A DNA stretch of 64,000 nucleotides from Micavibrio sp. UBA6147 (GTDB lineage Bacteria; Pseudomonadota; Alphaproteobacteria; Micavibrionales; UBA1664): assembly GCA_002423185.1 (NCBI GenBank), contig DIUX01000001.1:268050-332049 (forward strand). Direction: 5' to 3'. The position numbers and the translations under genes were made by a program. Numbering within the stretch: position 1 is the stretch's first letter; each line of letters starts with the position of its first letter. Positions 44,933-53,618 of the stretch are shown here, piece after piece. Under the pieces are notes generated by a model that worked only from the letters and a program-made list of their open reading frames with translations, searched no databases and had not been told where the DNA came from.

Positions 44933-45928
44933 TCAAGACGGCTTTGGTCCGGCGCCAGTTGTTGGTTTTGGTGCTGGTGTTGCTGTCGCTTCGGGGGAGG
45001 ACTCGCGGCGTTGCCGTCTTGAGCTGTGCGTTGATGCGCCTACAAATCCGCCAGCCAGAGCGAGAAAGGCATGCGCCCCTAAATACGCGACATAGGCTGT
45101 TAAGGCGTTTTCATACAATGTGTAATCATGGGTGATGGTTTCAACGACATAGGGCGTGCGTTCCGGCACGTTTTCACTGGGGGTGGAGATTTGGCCGCTC
45201 TCGAACGACACCGCCGCATCCTCCCAAATCGCGGCCAGCGCGACGAACTGGTCGCTCAGGTCTTGACCCGCGCGGATGGGCGAATCGCCGATACGCTCTA
45301 TGCGGCGAATGGGAACGACGTCTGAGGGGGAGGGATCCGTATCGTGAAGGATGGACAACCCCTCAACAGTGAACATTCTCGGCCTGCTCTGAGTCGACAG
45401 TGTCGCGCCAAGGTCGTTCAGATTACGGGCATGGTCGTTTAAGACCCGCGCGATTTGATGGGCCTTGAAGGCCGCATCCTCAATGGATTCGTACAAATCC
45501 AAATAGGGATCGCTGCGCCACATTCCGTGACCGACATAATACAGATTATAGCCGTTTTCATCTTTGGTCAGGAGGTATTCTCCCCTGCCGCCGCCAAGGT
45601 CGACCGCCACGCCCACATGGCCGACGCCAGTGCGAATATCGGCGGACAGGCTCTGGTCAATGGGGGCGGGGCGGTAATGTGTTTCGGTTTCGACGATTTC
45701 TGAATTCATCAGGCCTGTCCCAATCAATGTTCCGCAAATGGCGGTTGCGCCCAAAAACGCGAGGCCGCCGACGGATGTGGCGGAGCCTTTGGTCACGGCG
45801 GCGCCTTTGGCCATCCCTATGGCAAAAGCGCGGCCACTGGAATCATTTTCTGTGGGTTCGCGAAACGTCGATTTCAACCGTCCTTTGAGGGTCTTGCTGT
45901 CAGGCGAATCTGTCCATTTATCGGCCAT
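44933..45928 (-). CDS. Unknown two-helix membrane protein
   Basis: A 331-residue protein. One hydrophobic segment lies at about residues 53-75 (GGLAFLGATAICGTLIGTGL) and another near 280-302 (AYVAYLGAHAFLALAGGFVG), with a large polar region of about 200 residues between them, probably periplasmic. The C-terminus is Arg/Pro-rich. AGGAAAG precedes the ATG. No family recognised. It sits between a pair of small paralogues and the 380-residue gene, with 26- and 40-base gaps. Confidence 0.65.
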   Translation of the reverse strand: MADKWTDSPDSKTLKGRLKSTFREPTENDSSGRAFAIGMAKGAAVTKGSATSVGGLAFLGATAICGTLIGTGLMNSEIVETETHYRPAPIDQSLSADIRTGVGHVGVAVDLGGGRGEYLLTKDENGYNLYYVGHGMWRSDPYLDLYESIEDAAFKAHQIARVLNDHARNLNDLGATLSTQSRPRMFTVEGLSILHDTDPSPSDVVPIRRIERIGDSPIRAGQDLSDQFVALAAIWEDAAVSFESGQISTPSENVPERTPYVVETITHDYTLYENALTAYVAYLGAHAFLALAGGFVGASTHSSRRQRRESSPEATATPAPKPTTGAGPKPS

Positions 45929-45954
45929 TTTATGGTCTTTCCTAACCTTATGCT

Positions 45955-46338
45955 TTACGCAATTTTGAAATCGGATACACGCACGCGTTTGATGCGCGAC
46001 CTGAGCTGAGCCATATCGTCATCATCCATATGTTTTTCGATGTATTTATGGGCAAGCGGGTCGTGGTCTTCCAGCGAGCATATATCGCGCAGATCAAGAA
46101 TAGCCCGCTCGGTAAGAGCGGTGAAATAGGCCTGAACAAACACATCGTAATTGGTTCTGATGTAATGGGTGTCATCCTTGTAAACCACCCGCACATCCAT
46201 ATCGCTGTCTAAACCCACGGTTTTAATGTCATCGGTGCGCAAGGTGAATGGCCGACCGCCTTTGGTTTTCATGAGCAAAACGCCGTAAGGCGGGCTGATC
46301 TCGTTAAAGCTGGTCGATGGCTTGGGGGACGGTTTCAT
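45955..46338 (-). CDS. Small unknown protein, paralogue A
   Basis: A 127-residue soluble protein sharing a C-terminal pattern with the next gene upstream: NYDVFVQAYF, LDLRDICSLEDHDPLAHKY and a basic end (SRIKRVRVSDF). The N-terminal part appears to be a beta-rich region (GGRPFTLRTDDIKTVGLD). No known family recognised. Twelve bases separate it from its paralogue. Confidence 0.65.
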   Translation of the reverse strand: MKPSPKPSTSFNEISPPYGVLLMKTKGGRPFTLRTDDIKTVGLDSDMDVRVVYKDDTHYIRTNYDVFVQAYFTALTERAILDLRDICSLEDHDPLAHKYIEKHMDDDDMAQLRSRIKRVRVSDFKIA

Positions 46339-46350
46339 AGCACGGTGCCT

Positions 46351-46755
46351 TTAGTAGAATGATGGCGGGGAAATGACCTTGATGCGGGCGGTCAGTGCGG
46401 CCTCGGTGGGGCTGTCCGGTGCGGCTTTTCTGTAGTCCGCTGCCAACGGGTCGCTTTCTTCAAGGTTACAAGCGGCACGCAGATCAAGGCAAACACCATC
46501 ACGGCGCGCAACGATCATGGCTTTGAGGAAGGTGTCGTAATTGGTGCTAAGGGCGTAGTTAACCACATTATTCGTCACTGGTGTGACGGCGCTCACGACA
46601 ATTTGTTGATATCCGTTGGCCGTTATGCCGATGACGCTATCGGCTTCAATATAGTTGGGGCGTCCATATGTGTCCAAAAACAGCAAGCCTCCCTTTGCTT
46701 CAGAGGCTTTGTTGTAGGGGGTGGTGGCGCTCGGTTTTGGTTTTGGGGTATGCAT
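46351..46755 (-). CDS. Small unknown protein, paralogue B
   Basis: A 134-residue soluble protein, first gene of the operon. It shares with its neighbour NYDTFLKAMIVARRD, LDLRAACNLEESDPLAADY and a final RIK segment, plus a GGLLFLDTYGRPNYIEADS beta-like start. The start at 46755 is preferred to a GTG at 46770. It begins about 165 bases beyond the 3' end of tRNA-Arg. Confidence 0.65.
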   Translation of the reverse strand: MHTPKPKPSATTPYNKASEAKGGLLFLDTYGRPNYIEADSVIGITANGYQQIVVSAVTPVTNNVVNYALSTNYDTFLKAMIVARRDGVCLDLRAACNLEESDPLAADYRKAAPDSPTEAALTARIKVISPPSFY

Positions 46756-46920
46756 CGCAATCTCGCTCACGCAATCATTTTCATAACCATTAGCAAGCCA
46801 GCGTCGTAAAAGTCAAGTTATGAAAACTTGCGAGCGTGCGGATATGGGGACAGGGAGGAAAACAATCCGGAATAACAGCCATCCGGTCGCCTAACGAACA
46901 TGATTTTTGATATGGGGAGG

Positions 46921-46997
46921 TGGCGCGCCCGAAGAGATTCGAACTCCTAACCTTCTGATCCGTAGTCAGATGCTCTATCCAGTTGAGCTACGGGCGC
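46921..46997 (-). tRNA. tRNA-Arg (anticodon ACG)
   Basis: The minus strand folds as a full cloverleaf: acceptor stem GCGCCCG with CGGGCGC, D arm AGCTCAACTGGATAGAGC, anticodon stem TCTGA/TCAGA with loop CTACGGA (anticodon ACG, reads CGU and, when modified to inosine, CGC and CGA), T arm with TTCGAAT, discriminator G and an encoded CCA. The length with CCA is 77. Confidence 0.96.
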
Positions 46998-47146
46998 TTC
47001 CAAAAGATTTCGGGACACTACATAACTTCAAAACGACTGTCCAGCATTTTATGCAATCCACCGCTATATTTTTATAATTATGCCGTAACGCTTGACAGAT
47101 GGAACGGGATATTGCATTGAAGCTAAAGATTGATCGTGACAAGCGA

Positions 47147-47174
47147 TTCTTTCTTGGTGTATTGAGGGTATAAT
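47147..47174 (+). promoter_or_regulatory. promoter candidate for coiled-coil protein
   Basis: TTCTTT (47147-47152), a 16-base spacer and a perfect TATAAT (47169-47174), 25 bases before the ATG at 47200. The -35 is weak. Confidence 0.4.
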
Positions 47175-47199
47175 TTTTCGGGTACAGCCAGAATCGGCC

Positions 47200-48456
47200 A
47201 TGACATTGAGCATAAATAAAAGACATCTGATGCTGAACGCCGCCTTGATGATAGGCGTTTCGATGGCATCTTTGGCAATTGCAGGCCAAGCGGCCGCGCA
47301 GTCGAAGAAAGACGTTGCCGCGGAGAACGCAGAGCCGTCAGTGCCGACATTGGTTGTAACCAATCGCCCGATTTCGAAGGCTGTTGACGGCCCTGTATAC
47401 GAAAGCCCCAACCGCGCCCCGCAAATCACCCCCCGCAGTGTGATGAACGAAGACTACTTCGCCCCCGTTGATACGCTGGCGAGCCGTAAGATCGTTGAAA
47501 TCCGCGAAGAATTATTCGACTTGCAAAGCCGCGTTGCGGAATTGTCCGAACAACTCGCCGAAAAAGAGCGCATCGGTCAAGACCTCGCCGCCAATTACTA
47601 TGCCAATGTCGCGACCATCAGCACTCAATTGCAAAGCGGCACGACACCGGGCAACCCGCGTTTGATCCAGCATATGACAACGGCGCAGGAAAGCCTTGAA
47701 ACGCTGGCGTCCAATGTCGCCGATTTGAACACTCTGGCGATCCAGATTTCCGATGCTGCATCGGTGTCGGCATTCTTGCAAGAAGCCGCCCGCGCGGCCT
47801 ATGCCCTGTCCGGTGCGGTTGAGGAAGACCACGCAAGATTGGCTCAGCTTGAAGATTCCGTTGCCAACACCACCACGATTGTTGAGCGCCTGTTGAACAA
47901 CGTGAATGACGACATTACCCGCAGCTCCGCCTATTTGGCGTCCGAGCGCAGCAATCTTCGCACCATCACATTGGCGATTTCGAATGGCGATTTGTATGGG
48001 CGCAGCCTGTCGAACCGTCCGTTTTCCAAGGCGTCACCGAGCAGCCTGACAGGGCGCTCATCGGACGAGCATGACATGGGAACCGGCATGCATATGGCCG
48101 GAATGTCGAATATGGGGATGGGATCCGCAACGGCGGGCGCACGTTCGCCGATCCAGCCGCGCCCCTTGGTTGTCATTCGCTTTGACAACCCGAATGTTGA
48201 ATACCAGCAAGCCGTTTATATGGCTGTGAACGAGGCAATGGAACGCTATCCTGATGCCCGATTTGAATTAGTGGCGGTCAACCCGTCACTTGGAAACGCC
48301 GCGAAAGTCGCGATTGAAACGACGAGAGCACGGCGCAATGCGGAAAAAGTCCTCAGAACCCTGACGCAAATGGGGTTGAGTTCTGATCGTATTGAGTTGT
48401 CGTCTCTTGCCAACGAAAATATAAACTCGAATGAAGTGCATATCTACATACGCTAA
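47200..48456 (+). CDS. Periplasmic coiled-coil protein with OmpA-like C-terminus
   Basis: A 418-residue exported protein with signal peptide (about 1-34, cleaved after GQAAAQ). A charged coiled coil lies at about 95-135 (REELFDLQSRVAELSEQLAE), followed by helical heptads to about 260, a Met/Gly-rich linker (DMGTGMHMAGMSNMGMG) and a C-terminal alpha/beta domain of about 90 residues. The end pattern (TRARRNAEKVLRTLTQMG, then SDRIEL) resembles the OmpA/peptidoglycan-binding fold, but the usual NxxLSxxRA set is not complete. No close family recognised. It precedes olsB by 58 bases and may share a transcript. Confidence 0.7.
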   Translation: MTLSINKRHLMLNAALMIGVSMASLAIAGQAAAQSKKDVAAENAEPSVPTLVVTNRPISKAVDGPVYESPNRAPQITPRSVMNEDYFAPVDTLASRKIVEIREELFDLQSRVAELSEQLAEKERIGQDLAANYYANVATISTQLQSGTTPGNPRLIQHMTTAQESLETLASNVADLNTLAIQISDAASVSAFLQEAARAAYALSGAVEEDHARLAQLEDSVANTTTIVERLLNNVNDDITRSSAYLASERSNLRTITLAISNGDLYGRSLSNRPFSKASPSSLTGRSSDEHDMGTGMHMAGMSNMGMGSATAGARSPIQPRPLVVIRFDNPNVEYQQAVYMAVNEAMERYPDARFELVAVNPSLGNAAKVAIETTRARRNAEKVLRTLTQMGLSSDRIELSSLANENINSNEVHIYIR

Positions 48457-48513
48457 CTTTCGTCCTTTGTTTTTTCTGAATCCGGTTATTTTTCGGAGAG
48501 TCGCGTTTCTGTC

Positions 48514-49350
48514 ATGAAAAGATCATACATCCTCGAAGAGGAGGGCTTCAGTTTTGGGCCTATCCTAGTCCGCCTCGCCAAGAGCAAGGCCGAAATTGAA
48601 GCCGCGCAAAAGCTAAGATATGACGTGTTTTACACGGAATACGGGGCAAAGCCGGAAAACGGGATGGAGGCGCTCGGCCTTGATTTCGATCGGTTTGACC
48701 CACTCGCCGACCATCTCATCGTCATTGACACCCGCATTGATATGTTGCCCCACCGCGTTGTCGGCACATATCGCCTGATCCGCCAAGAAGTCGCTGAAAA
48801 AAATGGCGGTTTCTACACCAAAAATGAATTTGATATTTCGCCGTTGCTGAGCGCTTGCGACAATATCTTGGAACTTGGGCGGTCATGTGTACACAAGGAT
48901 TACCGGATGCGTCCTGTGATGCAATTATTGTGGCAAGCTATCGCTGAATACATCGCACATCATAATATTGAACTGTTATTCGGCTGCGCCAGTTTTCACG
49001 GAACGGATATTCAATCCGTGTCGGAAGGCCTGTCATACCTGTATCACAAGCATCTGGCACCCGAAGATTTGTGCCCGCAGGCCTTGCCGGCTCTGTACCG
49101 CCCGATGAACCTGAAACGTGAAGGGGATTACGACCCCAAACGCGCTTTTGCTGCGTTACCGGCCTTGATTAAGGGGTATTTGCGCCTCGGCGGCTTCATC
49201 GGTGACGGCGCGGTGATTGACGAACAATTCAACACCATTGACGTGTGTGTGATTGTGAAAACGGGGCTTGTGTCCGACCGATACCGCAAGCATTACGAGC
49301 GCAAAACCCAGCGCCCGATTGTTGATGATGCAAGCTGTATCCTCAACTGA
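48514..49350 (+). CDS. olsB: Ornithine N-acyltransferase (OlsB-like)
   Basis: A 278-residue GNAT-type acyltransferase of the OlsB/hemolysin-like family, which links a 3-hydroxy acyl group from ACP to ornithine, making lyso-ornithine lipid. Supporting segments are AQKLRYDVFYTEYGA, VVGTYRLIRQE, EFDISPLL, ILELGRSCVHKDYR and LFGCASFHGTD. It overlaps olsA, the acylating partner, by about 23 bases. Membrane-associated role inferred from the family. Confidence 0.88.
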   Translation: MKRSYILEEEGFSFGPILVRLAKSKAEIEAAQKLRYDVFYTEYGAKPENGMEALGLDFDRFDPLADHLIVIDTRIDMLPHRVVGTYRLIRQEVAEKNGGFYTKNEFDISPLLSACDNILELGRSCVHKDYRMRPVMQLLWQAIAEYIAHHNIELLFGCASFHGTDIQSVSEGLSYLYHKHLAPEDLCPQALPALYRPMNLKREGDYDPKRAFAALPALIKGYLRLGGFIGDGAVIDEQFNTIDVCVIVKTGLVSDRYRKHYERKTQRPIVDDASCILN

Positions 49351-50245
49351 TTTTCCTGTCATTTTGTCGCGCTATCGCGCTGTGCGCGTGGTGTTGGCGG
49401 CGCTGCGCCTGTCGGCGTTTTTACTGTTGATCGTGGTTTTGACGCCGCTGCATCTGGTGATGGTGGCGACGAGCGGTTCAATGGCTGTGCCGCGTTTGTT
49501 TCACAAGATTTGCCGCCGAATTTTCGGAATCAGGCTGCGCCATATCAAAACCGATGGGCAGGCGCAGGCCAGCGCAGAAAAATCACAAGGGAAGAGCTCC
49601 AAAAATAAAAATCCCGTCTTTTATGTTTCAAACCATGTGTCTTATCTGGACATCATCTTGCTCGGCGGGGTGTTTGATGCGGTGTTTGTCGCCAAGAGTG
49701 ATGTCGCGGATTGGCCTTTATTCGGTGTCTTGGCAAAGCTGCAAAAAACCGTCTTTATCCGCCGTGTTGCCCAAGGAATTGACGAGGGGCGCGGCATGAT
49801 TGCGGCGCGACTGGCGCGTGGCTATTCCGTCATCCTGTTTCCGGAAGGAACGTCAACGGACGGGCGCGCGGTCGTTCCGTTTAAATCGGCTTTGTTTTCC
49901 TTGTTTACGGCGAATGCGGCGGCAGAGAGAGCGGCGGGGCAAGAGGGCACATCGCAAGGAGAGGGATTTGCCGAAACCCCGATTGTGCCGCTGTGCATTC
50001 GCATCCGCTCCGTTGAGGGGATAAAACCATCGGAGCATGAGCAAGAAGATAACGGCCCGCGCGGCCTTTATGGCTGGTACGGGGATATGGTTTTGGTGCC
50101 GCATTTATGGCGTTTTTCTCAGGTTTTCTATACCGAAATCGACCTTATTGAGGGGGCTGCCGTTTTACCGTCGGCCTTTGCCTCACGCAAGGATATGGCA
50201 TCCTTTTTTCATACGCAGGTGTCAAACGCCCTGCACGCAGAGTAG
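49328..50245 (+). CDS. olsA: 1-acyl-glycerol-3-phosphate acyltransferase-like (OlsA)
   Basis: A 305-residue PlsC-family acyltransferase. An N-terminal membrane helix (about 20-45) is followed by the catalytic NHVSYLD (HX4D) and the FPEGTSTDG motif. The overlap with olsB suggests it completes ornithine-lipid synthesis by adding the second acyl chain; a general glycerolipid acyltransferase role is possible. The start is within the olsB end, at ATG 49325 or 49328; an upstream GTG at 49268 is unlikely. A Gly/Glu-rich insert lies near residues 200-215. Confidence 0.85.
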   Translation: MQAVSSTDFPVILSRYRAVRVVLAALRLSAFLLLIVVLTPLHLVMVATSGSMAVPRLFHKICRRIFGIRLRHIKTDGQAQASAEKSQGKSSKNKNPVFYVSNHVSYLDIILLGGVFDAVFVAKSDVADWPLFGVLAKLQKTVFIRRVAQGIDEGRGMIAARLARGYSVILFPEGTSTDGRAVVPFKSALFSLFTANAAAERAAGQEGTSQGEGFAETPIVPLCIRIRSVEGIKPSEHEQEDNGPRGLYGWYGDMVLVPHLWRFSQVFYTEIDLIEGAAVLPSAFASRKDMASFFHTQVSNALHAE

Positions 50246-50456
50246 GGACAAATCTTTGGCGACTCGGGGGAGGTCTTTTACCCCTTTATCCCTTGTGATA
50301 TTTTGTATTTTGAAGGCTGGGCTTTTCTGATACACTTTTAAAAAGCTGCTTCGTTTTTTCTTTTCTATGGAAAAAACTCTTTTCGTCTTCTTAACCTTTT
50401 TCTGGTTTTCTGGATATTGGGTACACGTCTTTCACCAGCGATCGTTTGGGAAAAAA

Positions 50457-52337
50457 ATGGATAATACATCGGATAACGACTTTGATAAAAAATCTCAGGG
50501 TAACGCCTCTTCCGGCCTGAGCTTCGAGGATGACTCATCGTCATCTTTTGCCCCGTCATCTGTTGTTCCTGCCGCCCCTTTGGGGCACCCTGTTGAGCAT
50601 GCATTGCCGCCCGTGTCGGAAAAGCCAAAGTCGCGCTCCGGTGGCGGCGGCGAGGGTGGTGGTCGTATCGGTGACCGCCTTGTCGAGCTTGGTGTCATTA
50701 CCCAAGACCAATTAAACGTAGCCCTTCAAGAAAAGCGCGTGACCGGCCGAATGCTTGGTCAGGTTCTCGTCGATTTGGGCTTCGTGTCGGAAGAAGATAT
50801 TTCAAGCTTCCTGTCCGAAAAAACCGGTATCGAGGTCTTTGACGCCAAAAACACCATCGTCGATTCCGATGTGCTTGAGCTTGTCCCGCGTGAAGATGCG
50901 GAGCGGTACCAGATTTTGCCCGTGTCGTTAAAGGGGGACCAAGCCGTTGTCGCGATGGCCGACCCGCAGGACGTTGTCGCGCTTGACGTTTTGCGCCGTT
51001 TCTTCGGTCGTGGTGTGACTGTACGTCCGTTGGTAGCTAATCCGTCGCAATTGATGAACGCGATTGACCGATATTACGGCTATGCGAGTTCGATCGACGT
51101 TGTTTTGAAAGAGCTTGATCAAGGCTATTCCGACGACGACATGTTGTCGTTGACCGAGAACGAAGCCTATGCTCACCCGATTGTGCGTTTGGTCAATGGG
51201 TTTGTGTCTGACGCCGTCAAAACCGGTGTGTCCGACCTTCACTTCGAGCCGGAGGAAAGCTTTATTCGCCTGCGTTACCGTATCGACGGTGTTTTGCGGA
51301 CGGCGCAGACCCTGCACAAACGGCATTGGAGCGCGATTTCTCAGCGCCTTAAGATTATGTCGAAGATGAATATCGCGGACAAGCTCAGCCCGCAAGACGG
51401 ACGGTTTTCGATGAATGTCGGCGGCCGTGATGCGGATTTTCGGGTGTCCTCTTTGCCGACTGTGTACGGCGAAAACATCGTTCTTCGTGTTCTGGACAAG
51501 AGCGCCGGTATCGTCCCGATGGAGCAGCTTGGCTTTTCCGAGGCTCAGCTTAAACTCGTGGCGCGCATTCAGTCCAAGCCCGAGGGAATCGTCATCGTGA
51601 CGGGGCCAACGGGGAGTGGTAAGACAACCACGCTCTATTCCATGTTGAACGCCATCAACACGGTCGATGTGAACATCCAAACCTTGGAAGACCCCGTTGA
51701 ATACGCCTTGCCGATGATTCGTCAAACGAATATTCGTGAAGGATTCTTGGAATTCGCAGACGGTATCCGCGCCTTGCTGCGTCAGGATCCGGACATTATC
51801 TTCGTGGGAGAGATTCGTGACGCTGTCACCGCTGAGATGGCCTTGAAGGCCTCGATGACCGGTCACCAAGTCTATTCATCCTTGCACACCAATGATTCCT
51901 TCGGTGCTTTGCCGCGTCTTTGGGATTTGGGGTTGAAGCCCAGCATGATGGCGGGCGCGATGAACGGTATCTTCGCCCAGCGTTTGATGCGCAAGCTCTG
52001 TCCGAGCTGTAAACAACCCGTACAAGCCACGGCGGAGGAGTGCCGGAAACTCCGCGTTGACCCGAATAATCCACCGACCATTTTCAGGCCGAGCAGTTGC
52101 AATAAGTGTGACGGGCAGGGTTATAAAGGCCGTGTCGCCGTTATTGAAATTCTTGCCTTCAGTGATGGGATTGATGCCCTTATGTCGCAAGGTGCGCCTG
52201 TATCCGCGATCCGCGAATTGGCGGTCAAGGAAGGGTTCAAGAGCATGGCAGATGATGGAATCTCGAAGGTGTTGCGCGGGATATCATCGGTCGATGCGCT
52301 TGAAAAAATTGTCAGCCTACACAACACCAAGTCATAG
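50457..52337 (+). CDS. mshE: Type IV pilus extension ATPase (PilB/MshE-like)
   Basis: A 626-residue GspE/PilB ATPase that powers pilus subunit polymerisation at the inner membrane. After a low-complexity acidic N-terminus (about 1-55, Ser/Asp and a Gly run) come the MshEN/GspE N-domain (IGDRLVELGVITQDQLNVAL), the Walker A VTGPTGSGKTTTLYS (near 382), Asp and His boxes (DPDIIFVGEIRD, SSLHTNDSFGALPRL), and a zinc site of four Cys (CPSC near 514, CNKC near 548). The start at 50457 has GGGA upstream; the frame extends 30 codons further without similarity. Opens the pilus cluster. Confidence 0.93.
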   Translation: MDNTSDNDFDKKSQGNASSGLSFEDDSSSSFAPSSVVPAAPLGHPVEHALPPVSEKPKSRSGGGGEGGGRIGDRLVELGVITQDQLNVALQEKRVTGRMLGQVLVDLGFVSEEDISSFLSEKTGIEVFDAKNTIVDSDVLELVPREDAERYQILPVSLKGDQAVVAMADPQDVVALDVLRRFFGRGVTVRPLVANPSQLMNAIDRYYGYASSIDVVLKELDQGYSDDDMLSLTENEAYAHPIVRLVNGFVSDAVKTGVSDLHFEPEESFIRLRYRIDGVLRTAQTLHKRHWSAISQRLKIMSKMNIADKLSPQDGRFSMNVGGRDADFRVSSLPTVYGENIVLRVLDKSAGIVPMEQLGFSEAQLKLVARIQSKPEGIVIVTGPTGSGKTTTLYSMLNAINTVDVNIQTLEDPVEYALPMIRQTNIREGFLEFADGIRALLRQDPDIIFVGEIRDAVTAEMALKASMTGHQVYSSLHTNDSFGALPRLWDLGLKPSMMAGAMNGIFAQRLMRKLCPSCKQPVQATAEECRKLRVDPNNPPTIFRPSSCNKCDGQGYKGRVAVIEILAFSDGIDALMSQGAPVSAIRELAVKEGFKSMADDGISKVLRGISSVDALEKIVSLHNTKS

Positions 52338-52387
52338 CATAGCAAAGTGTTTGCCCCGCAAGGCGGGATAAAACGGGAGATTGAACC

Positions 52388-53599
52388 ATTAGCCAGTATA
52401 AATACAGGGCACTGAACGAAAAAGGCAGAAGTACGCGCGGTATGCTCACCGCCGCGAACGAGGTCGACCTGTATAACCAGCTTAAATCCGCAGGGCTTGA
52501 GTTGCTTGATTGTCGGGCGGTTCGTCAACGCTCGAAATATTTGTCTTTTGCGCGCGGTCGCGTGTCGACGCGCGACCTTATTCAAATGTTCGTTCACTTG
52601 GAACAAATGCAAAATGCTGGCGTGCCGTTGCTGGAGAGTCTCGAAGATTTGCGTAACGGGAGCGAGAACGAACGCCTGCGCGATATTGTGGCGGACATGT
52701 ACAAGAATGTGGCGGAGGGGAGTTCCCTGTCTGAATCCATGGATCCTTATCCGAAAGTCTTCACGAATATCTATCGTTCGTTGGTTGCCGCCGGCGAAGA
52801 AACGGGGGATTTAAGCACCGCGTTTAAAGAGATCATCAAATTCGCAAAATGGACGGACGCCATCCAGCGCAGCATTAAAAAAGCAACGCGCTATCCTATT
52901 ATCGTGACGGTGTTCGTGTTTGTCGCTTTGATTATCATGATGCGTTTTGTGGTGCCGCAAGTGGTCGGCTTCTTGGAAAGCATGGATCAGGAATTGCCCG
53001 GCGTGACGATCGCCTTGATCGCGACATCCGATTTCATCGTCGATTATTTTTGGCAAATTCTCGCAACACCCGTGATCTTGGTTTTCTTGATAAAAACAAT
53101 GATTGCGCGGTCAAAGAATTTCGCCTTTGCGTTTGACCTTATGTTGCTCAACATGCCCATGTTCGGGAGCATTATCCGCAAAATCAACATCGCCCGTTTT
53201 GCGCAGACCTTTGGGGTTTTGTTCACGGCGGGGATTGATATTTTGCGATGCTTGTCGTCGGCGCGGGCAACCGTGACCAATCTGGCGATCCAAGAATCGC
53301 TCGAAGGCGTTGAAATGCAGGTTCGTGACGGTAAGTCCCTGTCGCAAGGTCTCGATATGTCCGGCGAGTTTCCGACACTCGTTGTGCGAATGGTGCGCGT
53401 CGGTGAAGAATCTGGTAAGCTAAGAGAAGTACTGGATCAGGTTTCGGAATTTTACAACAACGATGTTGATGAATCGATTCAGGGCATGATTGCAATGATC
53501 GAGCCGTTGCTGACCCTCATCATGGGCGGGATGATTATCTGGATTGCCGCCGCGATTTTCGGGCCGATTTACGCCAACCTTGCCAATATGCCGATCTAG
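52388..53599 (+). CDS. mshG: Type IV pilus platform protein (PilC/MshG-like), ATT start
   Basis: A 403-residue inner-membrane GspF/PilC protein linking the ATPase to pilus assembly. It has two GspF domains, three membrane helices (around 175-195, 215-235 and near the C-terminus) and an EETGDLS/EESGKL pair typical of the family. The family N-terminus (YKYRALNEKGRSTRG) is encoded upstream of the first ATG (52442). The only start candidate at the correct place is ATT at 52388, with GGGAG eight bases before it and an in-frame stop just upstream (52382-52384). ATT starts are rare (infC, pcnB). If ATG were used the protein would lack 18 conserved residues. Confidence 0.88.
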   Translation: MSQYKYRALNEKGRSTRGMLTAANEVDLYNQLKSAGLELLDCRAVRQRSKYLSFARGRVSTRDLIQMFVHLEQMQNAGVPLLESLEDLRNGSENERLRDIVADMYKNVAEGSSLSESMDPYPKVFTNIYRSLVAAGEETGDLSTAFKEIIKFAKWTDAIQRSIKKATRYPIIVTVFVFVALIIMMRFVVPQVVGFLESMDQELPGVTIALIATSDFIVDYFWQILATPVILVFLIKTMIARSKNFAFAFDLMLLNMPMFGSIIRKINIARFAQTFGVLFTAGIDILRCLSSARATVTNLAIQESLEGVEMQVRDGKSLSQGLDMSGEFPTLVVRMVRVGEESGKLREVLDQVSEFYNNDVDESIQGMIAMIEPLLTLIMGGMIIWIAAAIFGPIYANLANMPI

Positions 53600-53618
53600 G
53601 GAAAAGAAGGACACGACC

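Noticed and set aside
43645..46920. Direct-repeat att site matching the tRNA-Arg 3' end beyond the unknown operon
   Set aside because: No copy of the tRNA 3' end was found by eye near 43645-43750 and no integrase gene is present, so a genomic island is only suggested by position.
52442..53599. ATG at 52442 as the start of the platform protein
   Set aside because: It drops 18 residues conserved in the PilC/GspF family and has no ribosome site; ATT at 52388 fits better.
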